Assembly: GCA_036346355.1 (NCBI GenBank)
Contig: CM070581.1
Location: 45,155,849 to 45,219,848 of the forward strand
Length of the DNA stretch: 64,000 nucleotides
Direction: 5' to 3'
From: Rhipidocladum racemiflorum
Lineage: Eukaryota > Streptophyta > Magnoliopsida > Poales > Poaceae
Shown: in pieces, positions 21,612 through 34,044 of the stretch
How positions within the stretch are numbered: position 1 is the stretch's first letter
Layout: the number at the start of each line of letters is the position of its first letter
Notes under the pieces: model-generated
What the model saw: the letters and a program-made list of their open reading frames with translations, nothing else
Told to the model about the DNA's origin: nothing
Database searches by the model: none
Translations under genes and position numbers: made by a program

Positions 21612-21849
21612 TTTGGATTTGCGAATCTTGTGTATTGCTGTAATACCGATTACACTGTAGAACAAAATCTTCAGACTTGGTTCTGCACCTACCTGTACTT
21701 TACCTACAAGATCATTACCACATTGTTCATTCGAGGGTTGTTGTGTACGTGACAACATTTCCAAAGGATTGCCGTGATGTGTGAATTTGTTGCGTTTTTT
21801 ACCTCATTGATTGATTGTGCCAAGGCCTTGTGTTTTGTTATTGCATGCA
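21612..21849 (+). other. Probable 3' UTR of the LOLITA-like gene
   Basis: AT-rich downstream sequence following the stop. No canonical AATAAA is obvious. It ends before a poly-C run at about 21850-21866. The end of the transcript cannot be placed from sequence alone. Confidence 0.4.
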
Positions 21850-21866
21850 ACCCCCCCCCCCCCCCA
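21850..21866. repeat. Poly-C run
   Basis: About 16 consecutive C between GCAA and AGCGGCC, just downstream of the LOLITA-like gene. It resembles the G-run near 19987 in hAT-2. Possible element edge or simple repeat. Confidence 0.5.
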
Positions 21867-22435
21867 GCGGCCTATGAAATACGTGTTGGTCCGAATTAAA
21901 CTATGCATGAACAAAATTTGCATCCCCAAAAAACCCAGAGAGTAGCACTAGGAGTCTCTTGTGGCTGTTTTGGAGGCCATCTAGGTTTTATCTTCGGGGG
22001 TGGCTTTGTGGCAGCGCTGGGCTCCGCTGTGGCGGCCGTTTTGTTTGGGGGAGTGATTCCCACTGGGTGCGGCAGCACGCCGGTGGATCGCGGTGTTTGG
22101 ATGAGCGGTGATGGATGGTGTTCGTGTGGAAGAGGCGTTGGGAACTGGAGGTTCACCGAGAAACCTTGCGAATCTACAGGGTGGCATATTGGCAACGATG
22201 GGAGAGTTGCAGTTGACGGCAAAGAAAGAAGAGGGCTGGTGATCACTTAGTTGGATGCAGATGGAGTTCTAGGCTCAAAATGGGTTGCCGTTGGCAAATG
22301 GTTGTCTCCGAGGCCGAGGGAGCTCGATGTGGCAACTACTGTCAATGTAACCGTGGAGTCTCTAAACCGGGCTTATGAATGAAAAATAGTTCTCTCTCCG
22401 GGATCAAGGATTGCGAACAGTAGGAAAATGATTGC
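21867..22435. other. GC-rich region without a recognised gene
   Basis: Open on both strands for about 115 codons (plus 21903-22250, minus 22246-21896). The minus frame is Pro/Ser/Thr-rich, the plus frame Gly/Val-rich. I recognise no domain. Its position just downstream of a minus-strand TATA/poly(A)-signal pair (22565-22436) suggests transcribed leader or internal sequence of an LTR element, but this is inference. Confidence 0.3.
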
Positions 22436-22565
22436 TCTTTATTAGCCAAGTGGCATGAAAAAGTACAAGGTTGTGAATTGTCTACAGAATACAAATGCTA
22501 TTACACACTTCTCTACTATTTCTTTCCACTTCTCCTTAAATGATGCGCAGGCTTCCCTATTTATA
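22436..22565 (-). promoter_or_regulatory. LTR-like promoter with close poly(A) signal
   Basis: On the minus strand TATAAATAG (22565-22557) is followed about 115 nt later by AATAAAG (about 22442-22436). A TATA box and polyadenylation signal this close together is the R-region arrangement of LTRs. It abuts the broken end of the Gypsy-B RNase H. No LTR boundary or partner was found. Confidence 0.4.
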
Positions 22566-22569
22566 CAGA

Positions 22570-23101
22570 GCGAAGAGATGACGGCGGTCATCTTCAAAAA
22601 TGTGTATTCTTCACCTGTTTGGGATTTGAGTATGACTCCGGAACCCAAGCCCTGAAGCGTGAGCGATCCATCGAAGAACATGGTCCAGTGGTCATCGACC
22701 ACCTCGAACTTCTATTCCTCGACGTGCGTCCACTCTGCAATGAAATTTGCTAGGACCCTAGACTTGACACTGGTTCGTAGTGCAAAATCGACCTTGAACT
22801 CATTGAGTTCAACCGCCCACTACGCAATTGGCCCTGTCGCTTCTCGGTTGCGGATTATCACCTTGAGCGGATAGGTTGTTGTCACCATAATCTTGTGGGC
22901 TTGGAAGTAGAGTCGCAGCTTTCGATAAGTCATCAGGATAGCATACAACATCTTCTGTATTTCAAGATATCTCAACTTATCGTCATGCAAGACCTCGCTT
23001 ATATAGTACACCGGTTTTTGGACTTTGGCCTTTTTCTTGAGGCAATCCCGCTCGACCACCAGGACCATACTTACTACTTGAGGAATAGCTGCGATGTACA
23101 A
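22570..23101 (-). pseudogene. Gypsy-B RNase H region
   Basis: Minus-strand frames show QKPVYYISEVLHDDKLRYLE, the connection between RT and RNase H, then LRLYFQAHKIMVTTTYPLK, and at 22702-22580 the RNase H start WTMFFDGSLTLQGLGSGVIL. Frames are interrupted between these blocks. The domain ends abruptly near 22570. Confidence 0.75.
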
Positions 23102-23900
23102 GAAGATATCCTCTTTTTCTTTAGGAAATATTAAAATTGATAGAGACGATAAATACCTTTTAAAATATTGAAAAGCTTCTTCCGCATCCTTTGTCCACTC
23201 GAAGACCTCTTACTTCTTGAGTAGTTTGAAGAATGGTAGCCCTCGCTCGCTCATCCTAGAGATGAATCGTCTCAAGGCTGCGATGCAACCTATGAGCTTT
23301 TGTACCTCCCTTAGCATTCATGGGGGACGCATTCAGTCGATAGCCTCAATTTTGTGTTGGTTGTTCTCGATGCCTCGACTAGACACCAGGAAACCGAGAA
23401 GCTTGCCGAATGAGATGCCAAATGCACACTTTTTGTGGTTAAGCATCATTCGATACTTCCTAAGGTTGTCGAACGTTTCCTCGAGATCGCTGACTAAGGA
23501 GCTCCTAGTTTTCAACTTTTCCAAGATATCATTGATGTATGCTTCTACATTGCGCCCAATTTGGGATGTAGACAATTTTGAATGCATCGTTAATACATAG
23601 CACCAACACTTTTTAAACTAAAAGTTATCTTAGTATAACAAAATACACCCAACGGGGTAGTAAATGCAGTTTTTTCCTCATCTTCTGTGGACATGCTAAT
23701 TTGGTGATACACCAAGTAGGCATCTAAAAAACTTAGCTGTTCACAGCCTACAGTTGAGCCCACATTTGGTCGATGCGGGGAAGGGGAAAAGGATCCTTAG
23801 GATATGCTTTATTCAGGTCAAAGTAGTTGACGCACATCCTCCACTTGCCATTGGGCTTCTTGACTAGGGTGGGGTTTGCTAGCTACAACGAGTGACAAAC
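23102..23900 (-). pseudogene. Gypsy-B reverse transcriptase (catalytic Asp lost)
   Basis: The conserved fingers region (NPTLVKKPNGKWRMCVDYF type, about 23880-23820) is followed by a frame at 23587-23333. There the motif normally YVDD reads YIND in VEAYINDILEK. The rest includes NLRKYRMMLNHKKCAFGI and GKLLGFLVSSRGIE. Losing one of the two metal-binding Asp residues would by itself abolish polymerisation. Several stops are also present. Confidence 0.75.
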
Positions 23901-24059
23901 CTGTCGGATGAAGCCTGCCTTTAGGAGTTTTTCGACCTCCTCTTGTATGGCTTGCTTGAAGTCTTTTGCAAATCTGCACTCTTTCTGCACCACGGGTTTG
24001 GTGCTAGGTTTCATAGCCAGTCGATGCTCGATCACCTCCCTGGGCACCCCAGGCATGTC

Positions 24060-24862
24060 GGACAGTTGCCATGCAAACTCATTGTGGTTTTCCTGGAGGA
24101 AGGTGATGAGCTCAAGTTCCTATTTGGGGTTAAGGTTGGCACCTACCTTGACCGTCTTGGATGGTTCAAATGGATCCCAAGGCACTGCCTTAACTCCTCC
24201 ATCGGTCTTCTTGTCCTTCTTATCATCGTTAAATGGGTCGCTGGTGGCGCTATCAGACACCAGAGTGTTGGCGTTACTTTTGGGTTTTCGACGCTTGGCT
24301 CCTTCGTCGTTGTTAGGGGTGGCATCTACGTAGACTTTCTCAACCATCTCAAAGCTCTTCTTGTCACAGCGGACTGTGGCTTGCGGGCTCCCTTTGATTG
24401 TGAGAACTCCCTTTGGTGTTGTCATTTTGATGGTCTGATATGTGTAGTGCACCACCGCCATGAACTTGGCTAACATTGGGCGGCCCAGGATCACATTGCA
24501 CGCAGTTTCAAAGTCCTACACGTTGAAAAGATTCTTTTCGGTGCGAAAATTGTCCAGCGTGCCAAATGTGACCAGCAGCTCGATCTAGCCAAGAGGAATT
24601 GAAGATGAGTGCGGACTTATGCCATGGAACGGCTCAGCTCTTGATTTTATCTTATCCGGAGGATCCCCATGTTATCCAGCGTCTTTGTGAAGATGCGGTT
24701 CAGCGAACTACCCCTATCTACTAAGGTTCGGGTGACCTTGACATTGAGGATGGTGGGTTCGAGCACCACATGGTATTAAACCGGTCATGGGATCATGGCT
24801 GGGTGATCTGATTGGTCGAAGGTGATCGGTACTTCTGACCACTTGAGGAATCAGGGGAGAGC
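24060..24862 (-). pseudogene. Gypsy-B protease and linker
   Basis: A retropepsin-like region on the minus strand: LVDRGSS near 24715 stands where DxGSS is usual, followed by a frame at 24494-24120 with MILGRPMLAKFMAVVHYTYQ and TPKGVLTIKG. A Lys/Asp-rich linker precedes the reverse transcriptase. The upstream portion is interrupted by stops and then by SoloLTR-1 at 24868. Confidence 0.7.
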
Positions 24863-24867
24863 TAGTG

Positions 24868-27800
24868 TGTAACACCACAATTTTTGCTTTTCCTATATTT
24901 AAATTTGTATTTGGAATTTTGCGAATTTATTTGGAATTTATTTGAATTGAGCTATTTATTGAATTAATTAAATGTTGAAAATTTTAAATAAAATTTTGTT
25001 GGAAATATTTTATTTGAGTTCAAAATGTCTCAAAATAATTTCTAAATTTTTTCTAGAATTTTTTCTGGTATTTTTTTTGCTCTAAATGAAATAGTTTAAT
25101 TTCTAGAATCGTCCGCGTGTGTGCGTGTGGCTGCTGGATCGGATCCACACGGACACATGAGACTGTGCCATGTATTTAGCTCGTAGTGCTACCGGACTCC
25201 ATCGCCGAATCCAGACATCGAGGCTGGCATTTAAAGCATGGACTTGCGCACTGTGCTCGCCGTTTGGTCCTTCATGTTTTGCCCTAGGTCTCCTCGCCCG
25301 TAGAGCCGTTGAATCCCTGTGATTGCTCGCCAAAGTTCGTGGGAAGCCGCCACGACGCCATCCATCATCCGCTGGGGGTTTCTGCACCCAGATTTGGAGT
25401 CCTCGCAGCAAAGCGCACCGGAGCTGTTGTTTCACTTTGCCGGGAATGTGTCCAAGCACCGCATGGGTGGTCATCGTCCTCGTCTCCGGTGACATCAAGC
25501 CGTCCGCCATCGCCACACTTCGCGAGCTCTCTCCATCATCCGATCTCAGGTGAGCCGTCCAGATCGAGCCACGTAGACGCAACATAGAGAATTAGATCAA
25601 ACCAGTGTAGGCCATTAGATCTAGATCGTAGGGTTTAGTTTTGGCCATGTTGGAGCTATCCGAGCTGAAGATTCGATCTGATCTTAGCCGTTGGATCTAG
25701 GATAGGGGCTAGGATTGCGCTACGTAGATGAGCAGCAATACCGTAGATTGGATCTAATCTAGACCGTAGGCTTCGAATTGAACGGCTCAGATTGACTCGC
25801 ATAGATTGGGTTCGGCTAGAACGTAGCCGTTGGTTCTGGGGTGAACGGCATATATCAAGCCACGCGTCAGCCGCTGGGACATGCCACGTCGCATACATCC
25901 CGCGCGGGGTAGATCTGATCCGAGCCGTCGGATTTTGAATGTACAGCTTAGATGTCGCCGCACCTTGAGCCAATAGGAGCTTGCCACGTGGCAGGAGGGA
26001 TTTGAGCGGTCATGTGATCTCGGCCATCCGTTTGAACGGACGGGTCCGATAGAGCCACGTCGTTTGCGTGCATCTCGGGGCAACACCGAGCCAGTTGCGC
26101 CGAGCAGTGACGTCAGCGATGATGACATGCTGACATCATCAGTGGGTCCTGTCTATCAGCACCAGGTGACATCATCGCTGGCGTCAGCCGATGCACGGAA
26201 CAGTGTGCTAGTCCACAGTGGACCGAGCCGATTCGGTGGACCAGGTCCACAGCACAGTGCCATGACACGTGTCGCTCTGTGATTGGTCCACGTGTTAGCT
26301 GACGCAACAATGACGCATTAAATCAATTTTTCAATAGAAAAATAATTCGGATAATTTGGTTTATTCTTTTATTTATATTTTTAAACTTTGAAATGCTATA
26401 ACTTTTGCGCTTTAATTCCGATTGAGGTGATTCCAATTTCTAAAAATTTGTAAAATCGAGCTCTATTTGATTATGAATTTTATTTAATTTTTGGAGTTGA
26501 GTTGCTCTCTATTTGTGGTAATTTATTGCTATTTCATCCATTACGTGTAGACGTCGAAGTGCCCGAAGGCTACGAGGGTGAAGTTTTGACCAGGAAGAAG
26601 GTTCCGAGCAAGACTCAGCACCTTTTGAAGGCAAGTTATGCTCTGATCATGTTGATCCTACATTTAAAAAGCCATGTTGATTTAAAGTATTGCATGCTAG
26701 TTTAATTAAAATGCTTTTGAATAATTTTGGGAATAGCTATGCAACCATTTGATGTATGCCACCTTGTTTTAGATATTTGTATGCCATGAATCTTTTGTCA
26801 CCCTAGATTATGGTTTATTAGTTGGACATTATTATTCACTACCAACATGGAATGTAGATCGACTGTAGAATGCTTAGTTTGCAACGTAGTTATGGCACGT
26901 TTTGGATTATTAAATTTAATCCTGACTTAATGAGATATGAAATGTGTTCATAAGAATGTGACATGTGTTATTGAGACTGATGATGGCACGTGGTGCATGA
27001 TAAATAACGGGGTGATAAAATGATTTAGACTGAGGCAAGTGGCAAAATTGTTTCTGGTGGGCCAAGAATGGCACTCGGGAGATCGCTTTTGGTTTTGTTG
27101 TTTTGGATACTTGTGAATTCTTTACGTAGTCTTGCCTTGGTCAACTTAAGGACTTAACCTTGCAAGAATTTGAACTGAGTTTATCATACAACCATAAGTC
27201 TGGAATGGGACAGACCTAGCTGATTAATTTGTGATGTCTAGTCTTCGGTACTGTTGTGGTGGTGTGGGTCTCGGGTGTACGGGTGGATTCTCACATGGCG
27301 CAAGAGGGGGCCCTTGTTGTGGTGGTGTAACCTTTCAGTGTTGAAACCTTAGCGGGCAGTACTGAGTCTAGAAGTAGCATCGGAAAGGCTTTGTTACGGT
27401 CACTCACCTTGGTGGTGTTTGACTGTATCTTGTGGAAATGTGTATAACCTTTGCAGAGTGTAAAATCTATTCGAATAGCCATGTCCACAGCATTGGACAT
27501 TACTCAGGGATTACAGTCAAGGGTTAGACTTTCATAAAAACGAACTTTGGAATTGGAGAACACTTGGGTTGGCATTATGAAATTGACTAAGGATGAGAAA
27601 TGCTTTACTTGTGAAATTATTGTGAAAGTTACTATTATTGTTACTATTTTACTGCTTTACAATCTATTATGGTATTTGTGAATGTTGCTTTACTGCAAAT
27701 AAACCACTTCAACCTATCCTTTGTAATAAGCGATGCCTGTAGAATATTAGACTGCATTCTATGCATGACTTGCTGAGTACTCAAAGAACTCGCCCCTTGC

Positions 27801-28162
27801 AACAAAACAACATCAGCTGAGGAAGAATCAACACCAGCATGGGGAGAGGAGTTTTAGGAGGAACCCACGAACTAAGGAGCAAGCCCAGTCAGTTGCCTGT
27901 AGCATATTGGTTGGTGTTATGGATTTTATCTATTTTTTCGCTACAGTTTTATTTATTTAATTAAGACTTGCCTTGCGAGGCATATCTTTGTAAGTTAACC
28001 ATAAGGTTGACTCCACTACTTTGATATTAATAAAGACTTTATTTAATATTACGTTATGTATGATTGTGATGTTCACCTATGTTGATACGGTGTGCACTAG
28101 CGCGATCCTGGACTGGTGCGGGAAACACCGAGGGTCCGGATTTGCACATTCGGGTCACGACA
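24868..28162 (+). mobile_element. SoloLTR-1: Tekay/Del-like gypsy solo LTR in Gypsy-B
   Basis: Starts TGTAACACCACAATTTTTGC and ends ...TTCGGGTCACGACA, 3295 bp. Flanked by TAGTG (24863-24867) and TGGTG (28163-28167), a 5-bp duplication with one change. No primer site, internal region or second LTR exists, so it is a solo LTR from recombination. It interrupts gag-pol of Gypsy-B. It carries the exon-like module at 26551-26630. The family assignment from the TGTAACACC...CGACA ends and length is inference. Confidence 0.85.
26551..26630 (+). other. Exon-like module in SoloLTR-1
   Basis: 80 nt between an acceptor-like ACGTGTAG and a GC-type donor GAAG|GCAAGT. Includes a frame RVDVEVPEGYEGEV across its start. 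The equivalent segment is in SoloLTR-2 (81 nt) and SoloLTR-3 (81 nt). The splice interpretation is mine. Confidence 0.45.
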
Positions 28163-29515
28163 TGGTGTGACCAAGCTGACTTCTTTTTTGCCCACTTTGT
28201 ACTGTATCTTGGACATGTATGTGGTGGATCCCCCGAAGATGTGGGCTAGCTTGTGATTAGCCCCACGGTATTCGGGTTCCTCGTCCTCAGGCTTTTCTTT
28301 GGCCTGCTTGATCCCACGTTCGGCGAGGGCGGCCTTGAATTTTTCCTGGACTTTTTTGCTGAACACCTAGCACTCGTCGAAGTTGTGTTTGTCTGTATGA
28401 TGGACTGGGAAATACTTATTCCCCCCCATGGCTTCGACCTTTGTTGTCATTGGTATTGCGCGCTTTGCCCCTTTCAACTGCGGTGATGGTGGAGTCACCT
28501 TTACACTTCTAGCCATGGTTCTTGTTCTTCTTTTCCCCTTGCTTGGACAACTCGGGTTTGTCGTTGTCAGGCTTGGGGTCATCGAGATAGTCTCGGGCTT
28601 CGGTGTGGATGGCGTACTTGTCTGCCAACTCGAAGAGCTCCTTGGTGGTTTTGATCTTTGGAGTGACGAGTTTTCCCTTCAACTCTCTATCCTTGACACC
28701 ATTCTCGAAAGCCATTATGATGGCTTCATCCGAGATGTCCAGTATCAAGTTGCGCTTTTTGCTGAAGTGCCGGATGAAGTCGTACAGTGATTCTGTTGGC
28801 TCCTGTATCACTTGATGAAGGTCGCTCCACATTCTGGGGCATTCATATGTACCTTGAAAATTGGTAATGAACTGGGCCCGCAACTCTACCCATGATGATA
28901 TGGATTGAGGTGGAAGTTGAGTAACCAAAATGGCACTGCGCCATCCAAGGTGGTGAGCAGATAGTTGGCTATCATCTTTTCATTTCCTCCTGCTGCTCTC
29001 ATAACCGTAGTGTAGATCTACAGCCATTCGACTGGGTTAATCTTACCCGAATACTTCTCAATGGGACCAGGCTTGAACTTGTTCGACCATCTGACGGCAC
29101 GTAACTCGATGGTGAAAGTCTTGCACCCTTCATTGATGTCCTCAGGGGTCCTCTGTCGCGGGCGTTGCTGCGTCTCTTGATGAGGAGGGAACCTGTGACA
29201 TGCCGACGAGCAGCCCCATGAGGATGAAGACTCGCCTGGTCAAGATCGATGCTTAGGGGATTGGTCCCTCGAAGATGGGGACTCCCTCTCTCATTGCTTG
29301 CGGTCATGTTCTTCCCTTCGGTCGCAAATGACAAGGAGTAAATCCCATCGATCATGAGGGATACGTTCTCAAAGATCCCCATGGCACCTATGATAAGAAT
29401 TGGAATGATGCGTCATAGAGATATGATGGCCAGAACTGGCCACCACCGACCTTGCTGCTTGATGACTATGGTGATAGAGTACCGGCAGCTGGCTTGCGGC
29501 ACCCTGTTGGTAGGA
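28163..29515 (-). pseudogene. Gypsy-B gag, central and C-terminal part
   Basis: Minus strand. The retrotransposon gag domain is clear in the 139-codon frame 28928-28509: SSWVELRAQFITNFQGTY, then TESLYDFIRHFSKKRNLI and ELFELADKYA. Lys/Asp-rich tails and C-terminal frames run to 28163, where SoloLTR-1 interrupts. N-terminal sequence continues to 29515, broken by stops (29382-28999 open), where SoloLTR-2 interrupts. Confidence 0.8.
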
Positions 29516-29937
29516 TGTAACATCCCAAAATTTGTCTTTAATATATTTAGTGTGTTTTTGGGATTATTTGGAATTTTCCGGAATTAATTTGAATTCAAGT
29601 TTATCGAAATAATCATATTAAATAAAGATCATGCATTTTGCATAAGCATAAAATCTAAAATTTTGTTTATAATAAAGATAATTGGAAGACGAGAGTGTTC
29701 TCTTCAAATATTTTCGAAAAACATGTTATATATCTTAAGTTGTTGATTTTATAAAAATCTGTACAGGTGTTTGATTCACTAAAAGAATTTTTGCGAAAAA
29801 TCTACACGTCGAAAAATCACAAAACCAACTTTGTTAAGTTCCAAATAGTTCCTAGTATTTTAGAGGAATTTTTTAGATTTTTAGAACCCATCTGTTATTT
29901 TTTTCCCTAAACCCATTTTGAGAGCATGTGTGCATAT

Positions 29938-29992
29938 ACATGTATATATATGTATATATATGTATATATATATATATATGTATATATATATA
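29938..29992. repeat. TA/TATG microsatellite
   Basis: (TA)n with interspersed TATG units inside SoloLTR-2. Confidence 0.9.
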
Positions 29993-30878
29993 GCAACATG
30001 TATTCAAGATTGTGCATTTCTACATGTGCGCATGAAGCATTACGAGCTTCTCCCGTGCATGAAGCATTACTAGCAATACATGTCCTTGCTGTTTCCAACT
30101 TCTAGCCATTCCCACTCCATTTCTTAATTCACGTCCAAACATTCTAGCCATTTCTTTCCAACCGTGCATGCATTTCATTGAAGGTTACATTGGAGGGCAT
30201 TGAAGGCTACGTTGGTTTCTTTTCCAGCCATGCATTTCCTCCTGAACGCATGAGCATTTCCTTTCCCATGCGATTCCCATTTTCTTGCAACACTTAACTT
30301 CCAACCGTTTAAAGCCATTTAAAGCAACGTATGAACTTCCAGCCGTTTCCACTCCATGCGTGAACATCCAGCTGTTTCCAATTTCTAAAGCCACGCATGA
30401 ACGTTTCCTACTCTTCCTCTACTAGTCCATTTCCTATACGTGAAGTAGCAACATCAACCCATATATGGTTCTCCATTTCCCATTTCTCCACTTTCTATAC
30501 GTTCCACCATCTCTAGCCATTTCTCCTGCTATTACTTCACTTTTCTACCGCTCTTTTGTTCCGCCACCACAGTCGCCGCCATTGACACCGCCGCCGCCAT
30601 AGTCGCCATCGCCGCCATCGCAGTTGCTGTCGGCGCACTCTCCGGCCACGCTTCTCCCAGCGCTGCTCATTGACCGGTTGTTTGCTCGATCGAGGTGAGA
30701 TCTGTGCTCTTTCTGTTGGGCGGATGCATGTACATATACCTTAGGTTGTATGCATGCATACATGTTAGGACGTGGGTGTGTTTACTTGTATATGCTAGTA
30801 TGTGTACATATACACTAGGCGCATGCATGTATTTTTTAGTATTCGACATTGCATGTATACATCTATATTTACACTATG

Positions 30879-30902
30879 CTATATATATATATATATATAT
30901 GT
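30879..30902. repeat. TA microsatellite
   Basis: Uninterrupted AT dinucleotide run in SoloLTR-2. Confidence 0.9.
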
Positions 30903-30975
30903 ACACATGTGAATAGGTATTCGATTGATCAGGTCTGTAGGTACTAGTGCATGGATATATATGAGTTAATTAGAC

Positions 30976-31000
30976 TTGTGTGTGTGTGTGTGTGTGTGTT
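30976..31000. repeat. GT microsatellite
   Basis: Uninterrupted GT dinucleotide run in SoloLTR-2. Confidence 0.9.
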
Positions 31001-31448
31001 TGAACGTGCATCCAGTCACTCCAGTGCGCATGCATGAAGCCATGAACAGTACCATGCATGGAAACCCAAATGTTAGTTGTACATGTTAATTTCTAGGATT
31101 TGCGAATTTTATATTTTTCGCTATAAATTCGTTTTAAGTTCAAATCACTTGCAACAAATTTCGTTAATTAGTAGAAATTAATACCTTTCCACTGTAATTT
31201 TTACGAAATTTTATAAATAAATTTATATTGATAAATTATTTGCAGAAAGTCCAAATTTACGAATTTTGTAGTTCTTAAACTATACGTCCAAAAATACCAA
31301 AACAAATTTTATAAATCTTAGAAAGTGCTAAACTAATTATCTGGAAGTTTTCATTAAATTACGAACTAGTTTGATTTGTAGTATTTTCTGAATGGCTGTT
31401 TGTATGTTGTCTTGCGTGTTTATCTGGTTCTTTATCTGTTACGCGTAG

Positions 31449-31529
31449 ACGTCGAACTGTGTGAGGGAGTTGATTTCGAGGAACATGCTCAAGATCAAGA
31501 TCTAGACCAAAATCAGCTGATCTTTGAAG
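31449..31529 (+). other. Exon-like module in SoloLTR-2
   Basis: 81 nt between acceptor-like TTACGCGTAG and GC-type donor GAAG|GCAAGT. The frame begins RVDVE and ends near FEGKLCFDH across the donor. Same position and spacing as in SoloLTR-1 and SoloLTR-3. Confidence 0.45.
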
Positions 31530-32012
31530 GCAAGTTATGCTTTGACCATTTTGTTCCCATGTTTTTAAATATTAGTTTGTTTTAAATTATGCATGCTAAT
31601 TTAATTATAAAGTGTTCAAGTAATTTAGGATTAGATAATTACCACTTGGTATTGTCACCTTGTCCATAATACTTGTATGCCAATAAACCATTTGTCACCC
31701 TAGGTTGGATTATACATACTGGTTATTATTGATCACCAGCATGGGGTAGTTAGAACGTGGTAGTTCTGCTTAGCCATGCCATTCGAGCTAATGACACAAA
31801 TTTGGAAGTAAGATGAATACTGACTATTGAACTATGGAACCTATTTTGAAATAATGTGATATGTGTTGTTGATAAGTTGTTGGCACATGGTGCATGGTAA
31901 TCAACTGGGTGGGAAAAGATTTAGACTGTGCAAGTGGCAAGTGATCAATGGGGGGGCCCCGATGTGGCACATGGGAGAGATGTTGTTGAATTTGGTTTTG
32001 TGAACTTTGGGT

Positions 32013-34044
32013 TGTGATGCCTTAGAATTTGGGAGATTACCGTAGGGGGGTTTTCTCCCTTGTTTCGATTTTGGAAGGAATGAGGGAAATGTTGGGAGAT
32101 GAAATAATTGAGTTTTATGCTGCAATTAATATTAGAAATTGGAGTTTTGGGCTAGTTTTAGCTGGGCTGAGGCAACCTGGGCCTGGGCCGGGAATTCCTT
32201 TCCCACCCCTCCCTCCCCACGCCCTAGTGGGCCGGCCCACCTTTCCCTCAAGAGGGGTGGCGCCCCCACCCTTTGCAACCCTAGGGCGCCTCCCCCTTCC
32301 TCCCCTAGCAGCCGCACCACCCCTCCTCTTCCTCCCCTTGCGTGGTGGCTCAAGATCCGCCGCGAAACGCGAAGGAGAAAACGAGAAGAGGATCCGTGGA
32401 GGCGTGGAGGACGAGCAGATTTCCGTTTCAGGGATCGTCGCGCATTCTTTGTGGGTTCTCAAGGGAGAACTCTAGGTAAAATTCCCAAACTTTTACCCCT
32501 GTTCTACCTAGGGATTAGGAGTGTATTAGATCTGGTGGTGTGTGGTTTGGATGGATCTTGATGGGGGAGAAGGGTAGTTGTTCACGTGGTGCTGTTTCTG
32601 GAAAGGGAGATTGTGCAGCGCGGATTGTTTCGCGTTTTACGTGGTATAGATGATTTTTCCTGCAAAAACCTATAACTAGAAAGTTGTAGATAACGTTGAG
32701 ACCTAGCTTCTGTAATGTTTTCATAATTTTTGGGGCGTCGGTCTGAGAGTTATCGCTGTTGGAAGATGACGAACAGAATCTGGAAACAGATTTCGTCCAC
32801 TGTGTTGGACGGTTGTTTAGGCATATTTAACAGTGGAATTGAAATTTGTGACCTTCATGAAAGTTGTAGATCTCGTCAATATCTAGCTACTGTAATTTTT
32901 TTGTATTTTTATGAACAGTAGAAAAAAAGATACGAAATTGGGAAGAGAGGGTGTTGCTGTTCGATCCGACAGATCGGGTTTTCGGTGTTTAAAAGGGGAA
33001 CGGGTTGTAGGAAACGCGTGTTTGAATTGTGTGATCAATTGTGATGTTATTATATACTGAAAGTATGCTTGTTCAGGTGGTGCCCCTTCTGGACGCAACT
33101 AGATTCGTCATCTACGTCGGTAAAGGCAAGTGGAAGTAGTTGTATTGTTAAGCTATACATCGTTGTTTGCTTCGCCTTCATTATAAACTCCAATTACAGC
33201 AATCATACATGGTTTAATCACTTGCTTTGAGGATTGCAATATCTTGACTGGCATTGTGATGTTGTGGTTTGGCTATGAATCATGAGTAAGGTGAAGAATG
33301 ATGTTGTTTACCTGATGAATTGTCTAAACATTTCATCTCAATGATATTTGCTTTCAATCCATGCTACATGATGATATGCAAACATGTGGACTCAGTGGGG
33401 AAGGTTATGAATGAATTCATGCATGAAGCATTAACTGCATAATCATGCATTGGAAGTTTTGTCGACGCCAACAGGCGCGATCAAGAGTACAACACCGTGT
33501 GTTCCCCGAGAAAGGACACGGTGAGGAGGATCATGGCATAAGCATGTGCACAATCATATGCATTTTACTAAGGTTGTGTGGACTCTATGATGTGGTATTG
33601 GATATGAGGAATGTGGTATGCTAGTTTTATGGTGGATGTGTTATTTGTATTAGTTGTTCCGCTTGCTGAGATTTACCCAATCTCACTACTTGCTGTTTTG
33701 ATGTTTTCAGGTAGCGCTTGTGAGTCGTAAGCATGAAGGGTGGGCTAGCAACACAATAAATCTCCGGGGTCATCACGAATCACATGGACTAGTGCATTTA
33801 ATAATTCATTAGCTTGCTGAAATTTTATTAATCATAGACCTGTTGATGTCCTCTTTGGAGCTGTTTTACGTTTATGTTTGTTTTTTGGTTGATTTAGACT
33901 TGTTATCTCTAGTATTGATGCTTTTATGTTATTCCTGTTTATAATGGTTATTATGAATCTTGTTGTCGCCTGCTTTGTCCTAATTTTAGGAGAGATGTGT
34001 CGAAATTTTCTTGTACGACAGCTTTAGATTTGTAGGGTGTTACA
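32013..34044 (+). repeat. LARD-1 5' LTR
   Basis: TGTGATGCCTTAGAATTTGG to ...GTAGGGTGTTACA. GC-rich early part yields a 148-codon open frame (32029-32475) that recurs in the other LTR and is not a gene. The short exon-like module is at 33077-33125. Confidence 0.93.
33077..33125 (+). other. Exon-like module in LARD-1 5' LTR
   Basis: 49 nt between acceptor-like TGCTTGTTCAG and GC-type donor TAAAG|GCAAGT. Repeated at 36862-36910. Confidence 0.4.

Noticed and set aside
32029..32475. 148-codon open frame, repeated at 35813-36259
   Set aside because: It lies inside both LTRs of LARD-1. Its conservation is that of the LTR pair, overlapping frames are open on the other strand, and no domain is recognised.
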